Origin: Rheum nobile
Lineage: Eukaryota; Streptophyta; Magnoliopsida; Caryophyllales; Polygonaceae
Direction: 5' to 3'
DNA: 64,000 nt
Assembly (NCBI GenBank): GCA_027886185.1
Contig: WOAB01000098.1
Location: forward strand, 310,001-374,000
Position 1 is the stretch's first letter, and every line of letters starts with the position of its first letter. A program made the translations under genes and the position numbers. Below are positions 22,754 to 34,984 of the stretch, one piece after another. The notes under the pieces were generated by a model that worked only from the letters and a program-made list of their open reading frames with translations, was not told the origin of the DNA and made no database searches.

Positions 22754-23741
22754 ATGGCGTATCCACCTGACACCCGGGTTCGTCATCGACGCTTTGCCGG
22801 GCATGATGATCCTGACTTGTTCCTTGAGTGGACCCGTCATATGGTACTTCAGCCAGCGAGACTACGACGAGTATGAGCAGTACGACGTTGACATTCAATG
22901 CTTCACCGACTACGCCATCGACTGGTGGTACCGGGTTGAAGATGATCGATGGCATCGTCGTCAACGTCCCGTTGAGACATGGGCGCATTTCGTGTTCCAC
23001 ATGACTCGACATTTTGCTGCAGAGTTCGACGCTCAGGCCCACGCGGAGCGCACCAGAAGTCGATCAAGGCCCCAACTTTTGGTCCACACCGAGCGCGTTC
23101 AAGCGCGCCCTCCGCATCCCACTGAGTGCGTCCCAGCGTGCTCCCTGCAGCCTGTTGTCCTTGCCGCGCCGGCCTTCATCGCACCTACCACAAGACCCAT
23201 CGCGACTCCACTCGGCATGCCTGCAGAGGTGCCCATTGCGCCCGTCGATCCAATCTTCATCTCTCCCACGGTCGTGCCCGACACCGAGCTTCCAGAGGAA
23301 GAGGTCATCGACGCCCCAACCCTTGATGGTTGTTCGTCACAACACAACCTTTCACCGGCCCCTCCGCCGCACTCATCACCGCTTCCGCAACCAATGCTCG
23401 TATCGGGTAAGCTTGAGGCTTCTATTGTTGTTCTTACACACCTTGCTCCCACCACAATCATAGAAGATTCAGCCGCAAAGGCGACAACTTTGATGTTATT
23501 CGAGGCTGATGCACAACTTGTTCCTTTGCTCTTTCTGGATGTTCGTGTCTCTCTACTTGACGCTTCTTTCTTCATCCACGTCGAATCGGGGACGATTCGA
23601 AGTCAAGAAGGGGAGATTGATAGCAACATGCATGGGAGGATTAATAAAAGGCCTCCAAGGACGAGGCTCAAGGAGTACATAAGGTTTTCCGCGACCGCGG
23701 ATGCCATAGCCGCGACCGCGGAATTGTTACTAGCGATTTAG
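22754..23741 (+). pseudogene. Gag fragment of element C
   Basis: The ATG at 22754 gives HDDPDLFLEWTRHMVLQP, typical of gypsy gag, then stops at about 22876. The reading goes on in another frame (22794-23741) with FTDYAIDWWYRVEDDRW and RPVETWAHFVFHMTRHF, the retrotransposon gag core. So one frameshift lies near 22860. After about residue 110 the frame is proline-rich and unlike known domains, then ends in SQEGEIDS and runs 17 bases into the 3' LTR. No zinc knuckle, protease or polymerase. Confidence 0.75.
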
Positions 23742-24506
23742 TTCTGGATAGTCTTCGGTAAAACGGCCATAACTGTGGCTAGAAAACTGATTTCGTGATG
23801 ATTCAAGATGCGTTGGAAAGCTGATTCAAAGATCTACAACTTCATAGTTTACGTCGATTCAAGTTTCCAACAAGAAGATGATCAAAATCGAGTTTTACTG
23901 AGAGCTGTGTAATTTCCAGCGGGAATTATCTACTTAGATTAGTTAGATAAGATTATATCCGATTTTCCTTGTTAGAATATCTTTATTTTCAGCATTATTA
24001 ATTAGTTTATTAGTTCCTTAGGATAAGATAAGGAGAATTAGGATTCAAGCTTGTTTGGATTCCTAATTGCTTTTTTAGCAAGTTTCTATTTTTTATTTTG
24101 TTTCCTTATCCTTAGCCTTAGATAGATTAGATAGATTTCTTATTTTACAAGCCATTAGGGCACAAAATTATCTTTAAATATTCATGTTTTTCATTCAATA
24201 TAGTGATGTTGATTTGAGTAGTAAAGTTGAGTACGCTCCTTCCTTGAATCCCAACATCAAACCCTTCGATCCCACGTATCAAACTATCCCGTAGCTCGTC
24301 ACTTCGAGCAAATCAAACACCGTCTCTTCGGTGTCTCGCGATCATCACTTTGATCTCTCCGTTCATCTCTTTGAACGAGTTTGAAGGCTATCTCTTAGCC
24401 CTAGGAAAGCCATCACTTTGGCTACGGAAGAGGAGTTTCAACTACAAGCTTGAGGAATCCAAGATCCTACGAATTGCAAACGACACTTCAGGGATTGTTC
24501 GCATTA
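23725..24506 (+). repeat. 3' LTR of element C
   Basis: Begins TGTTACTAGCG and ends GTTCGCATTA (CA changed to TA). Two CCGCGACCGCGG motifs sit directly before it (23688-23722). Confidence 0.92.
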
Positions 24507-24509
24507 AGT

Positions 24510-25110
24510 TGATGCGAATAATCCCTGAAGTGTCGTTAGCAACGCAGGATCTTTGATTCCTCAAACTTGTAGTTGAATCCTTCTCTTCCGTAGCCAAAGT
24601 GATGGCTTTCCTAGGGCTAAAGAGATAGCCTTCAAACTCGTCAAGAGATGACAGAGAGATCAAAGTGATGATCGTGAGACACCGAAGAGACGGTGTTTGA
24701 TTGCTCGAAGCGACGAGCTACAGGATAGTTGATTCGTACGATCGAAGGGTTTGATGTTGGGAATTCATGGAAGGAGCATACTCAACTTTACTACTCAAAT
24801 TTAACATAAGATTACAAACTATGGTTCTTGGTTTTAAATAGCGACAAAAGATAAAAATAAAACAATTAGAAATCTTCGGAAACAAAGACGACTAAGCGAG
24901 CGTGCGGGCTCGTTTCAACTGTCGCGGAAAATTGTTTGAATTAAAAAGCCGTGGCAAATCTGCGATCGCGGAAGATACCGCCGCGATCGCGGAGAAGTAA
25001 CACACTAATTTTCGAGAAACAACGTCGTTCCGCGATCGCGGAAATACTTCCGCGATCGCGGAAAACCTTTTGTAGAGTCAGTTTGATGCTCCTTCGTCTG
25101 GTTCTTCTTG
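24510..25110 (-). repeat. 3' LTR of relic B (upstream edge approximate)
   Basis: The first 280 bases on the + strand are an inverted relative of the end of the element C LTR. The rest is different and carries four CCGCGATCGCGG palindromes (24960-25063). The 5' edge on the minus strand is not certain. Confidence 0.65.
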
Positions 25111-25120
25111 GCAGGATCGA

Positions 25121-27395
25121 CTAAGGCGGGACCTTACCTAATCCTTCATAGGTCAAGAGAAGGACCCATTTAGGACTAGATGAACCCGCGTCACTTGCGT
25201 GTGCCCGCAAGACTAATGATTGTGTTGCTCGCTCCATTGCCCTTGCAAGAGCTCTTGTTACCGGGCCATTCGAGCTCACATTCATTGCTTCCTCTTCGTT
25301 CTTCGCCGTCATTGAGGGGGTCATGGAGCTATCAATCTCCCCTTCTTGGCTATGAAGCATCCCCGCTTCGTCCTCGTCGTCAAAAGCAGGAGGCGTATAA
25401 GGAGAAAGGTCAGCGACGTTGAAAGTCGGGTGCGCACCATAGTCATCGGGTAACTCCAAGTAGTAGGCGTTGTAGCACCTGGAAAGGACCATCACCTCTC
25501 GCGTCTAGCTTGTGGCGCCGCTTCAATGGAAAGCGTTCCTTGCGCAAGTGTAGCCATACCAAGTCGCCTGGTTCATAGGCAACCGGGCGTCGGTTTTTGT
25601 TGCGTTGTGCGGCTACTTGCTCAGACCTCCGCTCCAGCTGCTGCCTCGTCCTCTCATGCAGGGCCTTGACCTGGTCCGCCCACTCCACTCATTTGAGGCT
25701 TTCCTTTTCCTTCATTGGCCGTGGTACGAGATCCAGAGGGGTGAGCGGATTAAGGCCGTAAACCACCTGGAAGGGAGTCTTCTGCGTAGCCGAGTGCACG
25801 GACATGTTATAAGCAAATTCAACAAAAGGAAAACACTCTTCCCACTTGCGGAGGTTAGGCTTTAAGATAGTACGCAGTAAAGCACCTAAAGTTCTATTAG
25901 TAACCTCCGTCTGGCCATCCGTCTGGGGATGATAGCTAGTAGAAAACAACAACTTAGTCCCCAACTTGGACCACAAAGATTTTCAAAAATAACTCATAAA
26001 TTTAGCATCACGATCGGAAACTATAATTCTAGGAATACCATGCAATCTAACAACATGCTCAAAAAATAAAGAAGCAATCTCAGAAGCATTGTTAGTAGTC
26101 TTGCATGTAATGAAGTGAGCCATCTTAGAAAATCTATCAACTACCACAAATATTGAGTCCCTCCCCTTTATAGACATGGGCAAACCAGTGATAAAGTCCA
26201 TACTAATATCTTCCCATGGGACGTCTGGGATAGGCAAAGGGGTATACAATCCTTGGGGACTCGATCTAGACTTAGCATGCACACAAGTAACACAAGCCTT
26301 GCAAAAACGTGTAAAATGATGCAACATTTTAGGCCAAAAGAAATGTTCCTTTAATGCAGCCAAAGTCTTAGGAATACCAAAATGTCCTCTACCCTCATGA
26401 GCTTCTTGAATTAGCAACCTACGTATAGACGTTTTAGGGATACACAGTTTCCTGGCCTTAAAGAGGTAGCCATTATCAACATAGAATCCATTAGACTCTC
26501 CATGTTTCATGCATGTTTGAAAAATTACAGCAAAGTCATCATCATGCATATATACATCTTTAATCAAGGAGAAGCCTAAGATAGAAGCATCAAGATGGGT
26601 AAGTAACACATACCTGCGAGAAAGGGCATCATCAACCATATTCTCCTTACCTTTCTTGTATTTGACCACATGAGGGAAGGTCTCCATGAACTCTACCCAT
26701 CGTGCATGGTGTCGGTTGGAGTTGTACTGGCTTTTCAAGTACTTCAACGCCTCATGGTCCGAGTGAATGACAAACTCCTTAGGCCATAGGTAGTGCTGCC
26801 AAGTCTTCAACACCCGAATAAGAGCATAGAGCTCCTTGTCATACGTAGGGTAGTTGAGTTGGGCACATGTGAGCTTCTCGCTAAAGTAAGAAATGGGACG
26901 CCTATCCTGCAGCAAAACCCCTCCAATTCCATGATGAGAGGCGTCACACTCCACCTCAAAAGTCTTGGAGAAGTCCGGTAATTTCAACAAAGGAGCGTGG
27001 CACAACCGGTCCTTCAAGGTGGTGAAGGCAGTCTCGTGTGCGGTCGTCCACTCAATGGACGCATCCTTCTTTGTAAGCTCATGCAATGGGGCAGAAATGG
27101 TGGAGAAATCACGCACAAAACGGCGGTAGAAGCCAGCCAAGCCCAGGAAGGAACGAACCATGGTTGGAGTTGTGGGTCGTGGTTAGTCCTCTATGGCACG
27201 GACCTTCTTTTGGTCAACTTTCAGCCCATCCTTGCTTACAACAAAACCAAGAAAAATAGTGGAATCCGAGCAAAAAGAACATTTTCCAAGGTTAGCATAA
27301 AGTTTCTCATTTCTAAGACACTCTAAGACCTTCCTAAGATGCTCAACATGCTCATCTAATGACCTGCTGTAAACAAGGATATCATCGAAGTAGAC
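25121..27395 (-). pseudogene. Chromovirus RT (end), RNase H, integrase and C-terminal tail
   Basis: Starts inside RT at VYFDDILVYSRS (FDD kept), then VRSFLGLAGFYRRFVRDF, RNase H (FVIHSDHEALKYL, DDALSRR), integrase HHCC (HEGRGHFGIPKT, CKACVTC) and catalytic D, D, E (SMDFITGLP, VSDRDAKF, TDGQTEVTNRTL). The tail holds RKERFPLKRRHKL and PTFNVADLSPY, typical of chromoviruses; CRM-like is my best guess. Stops in frame lie near 27192, at 25983-25985 (TGA for a conserved Trp) and at 25689-25691 (TGA). A frameshift near 25490 shifts the tail. No canonical chromodomain is evident. Confidence 0.88.
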
Positions 27396-28578
27396 TGGAG
27401 TTGAGGAGTAGAAGTGTCATTATGGTGGTTTGGAGAGCTTAATTGAAGACATATTGAAGATAGAGGCAAGAACCACGTAGAAGGCAAAAGAGTGAAGAAC
27501 GCGAGAATCCGCGATCGCGGGCGAGCAAGCAGACTGGTCGTGGTTAATTCGAGAGCAAAGGAATCAAAGGAGGAATTTTCCGTGATCGCGGAAATGCTTC
27601 CGCGGTCGCGGAAATGTGCATCAACGAGCCACGCGGGTTTCGTCAGAAATCCGAAGTTTACTTTTTATTTTATTTCTTTTAGTTCGATTTTATTATTTCC
27701 TTTTAGATTAGACTTGTTATCTTTAGTCTTGGTTTTGGGTTAGGTTATTTAACATAATTTCCCAGCCACTTTGATGCAGTTAGTTTTCATCGTTCATTAT
27801 TCAGCACTTTTTTCCCTTTGAGTTTTATTGTTTCAAGACTATGAAGAACTAAGCACCTTTTGCTTAGTCCGACAATTGAAGCCTTTATTTGATTCATGAT
27901 TGTGAGGTTATAACTCTATTTTATATTCCTTTGGATTATATCTTTTCTCTTGAGCATATTCTTATGGATTCTTATTGATTTGACTGGATTGATCACCTAG
28001 TTGATATTAGTAATTGTCTATTGCTAGGGTTTGGATATTTCGAGTTGAAATCCCTTATCTTGTGTAGCATCCATGATATTCTAGGACTAGTTGGACTAGT
28101 TTATTATGAAAGATGATTGATTATGTGTTAAATGCTGCGAAAGATCGGTGTTGCATGTATCCTGGTTAATTCATATGCTCTATGCTGCTATTGTTCTAAA
28201 TCTTGATAGTTTCTCGTACGTTCGATAGTAAGGGTTGCCAGGACTAGTTGGACTGGTAACTATTTCAGAATAGGGACAAGAATAATCAAAGGAAGGAATA
28301 GAGATAACCTAGGACCAATCAATCGAATGAATGATGGATATTTGTTTGGCTAAGTGTTTTTCCCCAATTGATTACAACCCCTTTGTTTTGTTTACTTTGC
28401 TTTGTTTACTTGAAATTCAATCAACCAACCAATCTCCCCCTTTTGTTACTTTGACACACTAATTTGCATTAAGAAAGACAACTCCTTCCTGTGGGATTCG
28501 ACCCTTGCTTGCCTATTCTACTAGTTTAGGTTGTTAAGGATTTTACTTTGATTGGGCACACGACTTTAGCACCTGCCA
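27396..28578 (+). repeat. 5' LTR of element D, lacking its first 89 bases
   Basis: Aligns end to end with 32738-33920 without length change. It carries CCGCGATCGCGG and CCGCGGTCGCGG motifs at 27507-27615. Confidence 0.93.
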
Positions 28579-28580
28579 AA

Positions 28581-28600
28581 TTGGCGCCGTTGCCGGGGAG
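28581..28600 (+). promoter_or_regulatory. Primer binding site (tRNA-Asp type) of element D
   Basis: TTGGCGCCGTTGCCGGGGAG lies two bases after the 5' LTR. TGGCGCCGTTGCCGGGGA is the usual Athila primer site. Confidence 0.88.
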
Positions 28601-28659
28601 ACAAGTTTTGATTTTTCTTTGTGTGTGTTTGTGTGCCAATTTTTGTGTAGACCTATCTT

Positions 28660-31263
28660 ATGGTCCACACCCGTGCTACTGACTCTCCACTTTTAGCTTT
28701 GGATATAGAAATTGAGAGAACGCTCTCCCTGAACCGCAGAGTGAATAGATCTTTGGTCTTTGATAACCCAATTTTTGAGATGGCTGAAGAAGCACCCACG
28801 TTGAGGCAGCTAACTGCCCCTAACCTGCAACAGCAACCGCTGGCTGTGCAGTTTCTTGAGCTGGCCGATGGTGTCAACTTCGAGCTCAAGTCAAGGTTGA
28901 TCCACCTACTCCCTCACTTCCATGGGATGAGTGGTGAAGACCCCAATAAGCATTTGTCAGAGTTCCATGCCGTCTGCACAAGCATGAAGCCCAGAGGAGT
29001 GACTGAAGACCAGATCAAGCTGAGGGCCTTTCCTTTCTTTCTGAAGGATTCGGCCAATGACTGGTTCTACTACTTAACCCCAGGGAGCATCGACACGTGG
29101 GCCAAGATGAAGAAGGACTTCCCGGAGAAGTACTTCCCTGCAACTAAGCTCAACAGCCTGAAGAGGAGCATCAGCAACATTGAACATCAGGATGTTGAGT
29201 CGTTGTATGAATACTACGAGAGGTTCAAGAGGCTGATCTCTAGTTGCCCCTACCACGAATACACAGACCAGGACCTCATACTTTATTTGTACGGAGGTCT
29301 TCTTGATGAAGAACGTCGGATGGTGAACGCTGCCTGTGGAGGGAACATCTTAAACAAGACTCCAGCTGAGGCGTATGAGGTTTTCTTTGAGCTATCTGAG
29401 GGCTCAAGACAGTTCAGTAAGAGGGCAGGCACCCAATCAGTGAGAATTGCAGACTCTCAGCCAAATTCCACTCTACTCTCTGAGATGGCTGAGATGAAGG
29501 AGATGATGAGGAGGTACATGATGAAGGGTGGCCAGCAGCAAGTCAAATCATGTGGGATATGCTATGACACGACGCATCCAACCGATGCATGTCCCACGCT
29601 ATAGGAACCCACTGCTGAGGTGAATGCTGCTGGAGGATATGGCCCTCCAAGGCCAAGATATGACCCGTACTCCAACACGTACAATCCAGGGTGGAGAGAT
29701 CACCCCAATCTGAGATACGGGAACTAGTAGAGTACTCCTCAGGGCAAGGAGAGTCAAGACTATCAATAGAGGTCTCCACAACTCCTACAGCGCCCACAAC
29801 AATATCAGCAGCATGGAGGTCAACAACAACAACAATTTCGAGCTCCATATGACCAAAGACCCCAAGGCCAAAGCTCAAGTTCATCCCTTGCTCAGAGCGT
29901 GTCAAACCATGAAGACTTGATAAAAACACTAGCAGCGGTGGCAAAAACTACGTCCCAATCAATTGAGGCATTGACCAAGCAACAGGCGGTCCTCGCTCAG
30001 TCCGTAGACACATTGAGAAATATTATGACCCAGCAAAATCAAGAGATGCGGTCGAGTATACAAAACTTGGAGAAGCAAGTGGGGCAAATCTCCATCGCAG
30101 TGAGCAAGTTGGAAGCCCGGGACTCGGGAAAACTACCATCTCAAACGGTAGTCAACCCAAGGGAGAACGTCTATGCCATGACACTAAGGAGCGGAGCAGA
30201 GGTCAACATCGGTCGTGGCCAACATAGAGAAATCCGCGACCGCAGAGAAGGAAGCCGCGACCGCGGATTGGCCACTGACGAGGGGCAAGAAATCGACGCA
30301 TTTCCGCGACCGCGGACAGAATTCCGCGATCATGGAAAAATCCATTCAGAAGAGCTATTCGAGAGCAATCCGCGACCGCGGACAGAATTCCACGATCGCG
30401 GAAAACTCACTGGAGACATGGAAGAAGTCGAGGACAATCCGCGATCGCGGATACATATCCGCGATCGCGGAAACGCCTCTGGAGTTCCAGTTCCTCTCGA
30501 AGACGCCCACGATGGATATGTGCGACCCAACTTCCCTCCGCTCAGTTCATTGAAGCCTCCCGCTCCCTTTCCTAAAGCTCTAAAGGACACTAGAAGGCCG
30601 GCGAATGACAAGGAATTATTTGAGACCTTCAGCAACTGTGAGGTAAATATTCCTTTGCTAAAACTTGTTCAAAGTATTCCTCGCTATGCCAAATTCTTGA
30701 AAGAGCTCTGCAAGATAAAGAGGAAGAAGACTGTGAAGGAGAAGAATAAAGTCCAGGTCAGCGAGAATGTATCCGCTATGCTGCAAAAGCGGGTACCTAA
30801 GAAGGCAAGTGATCCGGGCATGTTCACTATTCCCTGTAAGATTGGGGGCACCATGTTCGAGAAAGCTATGTTAGATTTGGGTGCCTCCATTAATGTGTTG
30901 CCTCTCTCGCTGTACGAGTCTCTAGAGGTCGGACCATTAGAGAAGACAAGAATTGTGATCCAGCTGGCGGACAATTCCTATGTTTATCCCAAGGGAGTGG
31001 TGCAGGACGTGCTGGTAGAAGTTGACAAATTGATATTCTCTGCGGACTTCTTTATGATGGATATGGGGTAGGACAAGAATGCAGCTCCCGTGATGCTAGG
31101 AAGGCCGTTTATGAACACGAAGGGTACAAAGATTGATGTGAGCAACGGTTCGCTCACAATGAAATTTGACGGGGTGAGGGTCGGATTCAGCATAGACGAT
31201 ACGAAGCAACACCCTCCGGATGGAAAGCCCGAGTGCTCAATTGATGTGAGCAACCCAAGTTGA
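28660..31263 (+). pseudogene. Gag-protease polyprotein of element D
   Basis: One frame of 868 codons from MVHTRATDSP to DVSNPS, with five premature TAG stops (29602, 29725, 29728, 29767, 31069) and no frameshift. Gag core: GEDPNKHLSEF, ANDWFYYLTPGSIDTW, FKRLISSCPYH. A cysteine-rich knuckle (CGICYDTTHPTDAC, about residues 294-307) follows. After a Q-rich region and a coiled coil comes a tract (about residues 515-610) of IRDRG / NPRPRTEF repeats, encoded by CCGCGAYCGCGG palindromes. The protease has LDLGASINVLPLSLY. In each case the copy at 48930-51495 has CAG (Gln) where this one has TAG. Confidence 0.93.
30228..30475 (+). repeat. Palindromic CCGCGAYCGCGG cluster inside gag-protease
   Basis: Eight or more copies of ccgcgaccgcgg, ccgcgatcgcgg and one-base variants, spaced about 20-50 bases. 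They encode RDRG and RPRTE repeats in the frame used. Confidence 0.9.
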
Positions 31264-32648
31264 TATGGGAGAGTACCAGGTCGAGCCACGACAATAACTA
31301 AGGCGCTGTCCGGGATGCAACCCGAGGTATGTATTTCTTTCATGTCTTTTCATTCCATGTTTTTAGTTGTTTGTGTGCTATTTTTGTTTTTGTTTTTGTT
31401 TTTGCATTTAGACTAACATGCAGGAAGGAAACCCGAAGAAAAATTGAAGACGGTGAACTACGCACTAGCAACATTTCCGCGGGCGAGGAAAATTTTCCGC
31501 GATCGTGGAAATCCCACTGTAAGTCTCCTATTCCTGACAAAAAAAAATAAAAAAAAACTATAAAAAAAAAAACCGAAGGCCAGCTGTCCGAGTTCCCCAT
31601 GGCGTGATGGTGCGCATCATGTTGCCAAGGAGGAGACATTCGCCCTACAATTTTTTTGGCAACGATGATGGCCCGACATTCGACAGCTGAGGAGAAGGAA
31701 CACCAAGGCCCACACCACAATTACATCTGGGCCCCATTTTTGTGTTCATTGAAGGCCGTGCAGCCCCGATTCTTTGATGTACCACTACACCTTACAGTGG
31801 ATTCCTTTTGGTTGCACGGTAGAGTTTGAGTTTGAAGACCGGCGCAACACCAGAGACATGTGCTTTATTGATATACCGCCAGCAACAACTTTCGTGTCCA
31901 AGCCAACTCGGCGACGGTTGTGAGTTAATTTTTTGCTCTTCCCTGTGCTTCAATTTTTTTTCTTGTCTTTCATTACATTGAGGACAATGCAATGTTTAAG
32001 CATGGGGGAGTGTTCTATACTTGCTAGTCGTTTGAGGAAATAAAAAAAATAAAAAAAGTCAAAAATATTGAAAAAGACAAAAATAAAATCCTGGGATAAG
32101 TCGAAAACCCGAAAGGGCAGCTTAGGTAATAAGCAGGTGGCTTGGACTAGCATTAGGCTGGAGTAATAATTGGTCAAGAGTGATGTGAGTTTTATGTGAG
32201 TCCGTCTATTGAAAATTGAAATGAGTGGCTTGGTGAAAACCCGAAAGGGCGCCTTGGCAAAATGAGTGAAAAGAAGAAGAGTGATTATTAGGAATCATCA
32301 TTTTACCTGGCGTGGTGACATAAGAAGAGGTGATATAAGGAGGATTCGGGTAGGTCACTCTGGGAGGCATAAGAAGATAGATGGAGATTAGGATTAGATT
32401 TTTATTCACTCTATGGTGTTCGGGATAAGCTTGGGGAAAGTACTCTGCTTTCCTTTAAGCTTGGATGTGGTATGTTTGGTTGTGTGTTGTGTTGAGCATA
32501 TTGTATTGGTGCCTTGGAGATTCATGTTAGGTGCAATTCTTGGTGGAAATGATTTTTCTATGCTTCCTGAGACCTTGGGGTTTTGATTGGAGAAGTAGGT
32601 TTATATTAGCTTACTCGAGGACGAGCAAGGTTTAAGCATGGGGGAATT
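31264..32648 (+). other. Noncoding 3' region of element D
   Basis: Starts with the gagccacgac...gatgcaacccgagg block and a possible splice donor (gag/gtatgt, about 31326). It holds CCGCG motifs (31475-31510), the conserved VQPRFFDVPLHLTVDS reading (about 31757-31806), the gaggacaatgcaatg...catgggg motif (31980-32008), and a polypurine tract (catgggggaattt) next to the 3' LTR. Confidence 0.75.
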
Positions 32649-33920
32649 TGATCAGCGCTACTTTGTAGGGTTTAACTAGGAGTTATTACCGGTGTTTTGG
32701 GTACCATTTGGAGATGTTTAGAGCGTATTGCAGAGATTGGAGCTGAGGAGTAGAAGTGTCGTTATGGTGGTTTGGAGAGCTTAATTAAAGACATATTGAA
32801 GATAAAGGTGAGAACCACGTAGAAGGCGAAGAAGTGAAGAACGCGAGAATCCGCGATCCTGGGCGAGCAAGCAGACTGGTCGCGGTTAATTCGAGAGCAA
32901 AGGAATCAGAGGAGGAATTTTCCGTGATCGCGGAAATGCTTCCGCGGTCGCGGAAATGTGCATCAGCGAGCCGCGCGAGTTTCGTCAGAAATCCGAAGTT
33001 TACTTTTTATTTTATTTCTTTTAGTTCAATTTTATTATTTCCTTTTAGATTAGACTTGTTATCTTTAGTTTTGGTTTTGGGTTAGGTTATTTAACCTAAT
33101 TTTCCAGCCACTTTGATGCAGTCAATTTTCATCGTTCATTATTCATCACTCTTTTCCCTTTGAGTTTTATTGTTTCAAGACTATGAAGAACTAAGCACCT
33201 TTTGCTTAGTCTGACAATTGAAGCCTTCATTTGATTCATGATTGTGAGGTTATAACTCTATTTCCTATTCCTTTGGATTATATCTTTTCTCTTGAGCATA
33301 TTCTTATGGATTCTTATTGATTTGACTGGATTGATCACCTAGTTGATATTAGTAATTGTCTATTGCTAGGGTTTGGATATTTCGAGTTGAAATCCCTTAT
33401 CTTGTGTAGCATCCATGATATTCTAGGACTAGTTGGACTAGTTTATTATGAAAGATGATTGATTATGTGTTAAATACTGCGAAAGATCGGTGTTGCATGT
33501 ATCCTGGTTAATTCCTATGCTCTATGCTGTTATTGTTCTAAATCTTGATAGTCTATCGTGCGTTCGATAATAAGGGTTGCCAGGACTAGTTGGACTGATA
33601 ACTATTTCAGAATAGGGACATGAATAATCAAAGGAAGGAATAGAGATAACCTAGGACCAATCAATCGAATGAATGGTGGATATTTGTTTGGCTAAGTGTT
33701 TTTCCCCAATTGATTACAACCCCTTTGCTTTGTTTACTTTGCTTTGTTTACTTGAAATTCAATCAACCAACCAATCTCCCCCTTTTGTTACTTTGACACA
33801 CTAATTTGCATTAAGAAAGACAACTCCTCCTTGTGGGATTCGACCCTTGCTTGCCTATTCTACTAGTTTAGGTTGTTAAGGATTTTACTTTGATTGGGCA
33901 CACGACTTTAGCCCCTGTCA
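32649..33920 (+). repeat. 3' LTR of element D (1272 bp)
   Basis: Begins TGATCAGCGCTAC and ends CCCCTGTCA. It matches the 5' LTR from base 90 onward. Confidence 0.93.
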
Positions 33921-34396
33921 CCTACCTAAGCTAATGTCGATAAACACTTTCACTTCATCTAGCTTTGCACATTGGATTGTTTTAAATAAGAATACCCCAC
34001 GTTTTTACTCCAATCTTGCTCCACATTTGGCCTTGCACGTTAATTCCTGTATGTGAGTCATTCGTTAATTTAGTCCTATCTTGGTATAATTGCAAGTTGT
34101 AGTCATTGAAGTCTAATTTTAGATGTTACGTGGGAGAAAGGAAGTGAGCATGTTGGTTCAAAATTGTGCTTGAAGGCCAATTGGCTTAGGTTGTTGGGCA
34201 CTAATTAATCTTCTTGGAGAACCAAAATTCAACAGCTAAGGTGGGAGTGTTGACCATAATCCGATTCAAGACGAGGAAGCACGAACTTGGCTCCCAATGA
34301 TTAGCTAGGAATGCATAGAACATGCTGGTCCTTTTGTGTTTTTTGTTGCGTTGTGTTGTGCTTTGATGGATTTGTTGTTGATTATTAATGGAACTA
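33921..34396. other. Unassigned DNA between element D and the LINE
   Basis: No open frame or repeat recognised. Probably the old target sequence of the insertions. Confidence 0.5.
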
Positions 34397-34462
34397 TTTT
34401 TTTTTGTAAGTGGTTAAAAACTAGAATGCCTTCCTAAGGAAGGTCCAGCCTAAATTATCTTT

Positions 34463-34984
34463 TCAGATAATCATAAGAAAAGCCTTCAACATAGGGTGAA
34501 GGGTCCCTATACAGTTAAAGCTATTAGTAGAGCCTAAGAGACGAAGAGTCTCAATATCGCTTTTTTGAGAAGCCAAAAAGTTTGTAGCTTGATTAGCTTC
34601 GCGATAGCAGTGACGGATTTTCACTTCTTCAAAGTAAGCAAAGAATGTTCTAGTATCTCTGATAATCATATCAATCTCCCAAGGGCTGTCACGATTACCT
34701 TGTACTGCATTAATGACAGCGAGGTTGTCTCCTTCAATTGTAATCTTCTTAATACCAAGCCGATGAGCTTGAGCCACACCTGCCCACATCGAAATTGCTT
34801 CTGCCTGTAGGATTGAAGCTGGCATGATCTTTATACTATCCATGAAGATAATATTACTATCCCTATCCCTAATAATAAAACCTATTTTCGAATCACCATT
34901 TTTATGTTTTGAGGCGTCAAAATTTAACTTTAAGTGATCTCTTGTAAGTTTTGACCAAGCTATAATTTTATTTCTGTCACCCAT
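34463..34984 (-). pseudogene. LINE RNase H-like (RVT_3) domain
   Basis: Open for 173 codons: LKLNFDASKHKNGDSKIGFI (first catalytic Asp), AEAISMWAGVAQAHRLG (Glu), TIEGDNLAVINAVQG (Asp) and REANQATNFLASQ. This is the plant reverse-transcriptase-like RNase H found at the C-terminus of L1 ORF2 proteins. The ATG is internal; upstream the frame is broken before the zinc-binding part. Confidence 0.88.

Larger units (their letters stand above)
21626..24506 (+). mobile_element. Non-autonomous LTR element C with gag fragment
   Basis: Two LTRs of equal length (782 bp: 21626-22407 and 23725-24506) flank a 1.3-kb internal region. The primer site (TGGTATCAGAGCC, 22410-22422) directly follows the 5' LTR. 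The only coding content is a broken gag. Its tail contains SQEGEIDS, also found at the end of pol in element B, so C looks like a deletion derivative of a B-like element. TTGAT stands directly before the left LTR and two bases past the right LTR, so the target duplication is only approximate. Confidence 0.85.
24510..27395 (-). mobile_element. Chromovirus-type Ty3/gypsy relic B
   Basis: The minus-strand order is RT end, RNase H, integrase, C-terminal tail (27395-25121), LTR (about 25110-24510). The LTR end (on the + strand tgatgcgaataatccc) is homologous to the end of the element C LTR but inverted, so the two stand head to head three bases apart. The upstream half (gag, protease, first part of RT, 5' LTR) is absent. 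At 27395/27396 the RT sequence joins an LTR of element D that itself lacks its first 89 bases, with no target duplication. Confidence 0.85.
27396..33920 (+). mobile_element. Athila-like gag-protease element D
   Basis: 5' LTR 27396-28578 (first 89 bases missing), primer site 28581-28600, gag-protease 28660-31263, noncoding 3' region, 3' LTR 32649-33920. The two LTRs are each 1183 bases over their shared part and about 95 percent alike by eye. There is no reverse transcriptase, RNase H or integrase between the protease and the polypurine tract, and no sign of a scar where they might have been. Elements A and E have the same plan. No left target duplication, because the 5' end was lost at the junction with relic B. 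Confidence 0.93.

Noticed and set aside
29899..31071. Separate 390-aa gene
   Set aside because: It is in frame with the gag frame from 28660 and separated only by CAG-to-TAG stops, so it is the second part of one polyprotein.
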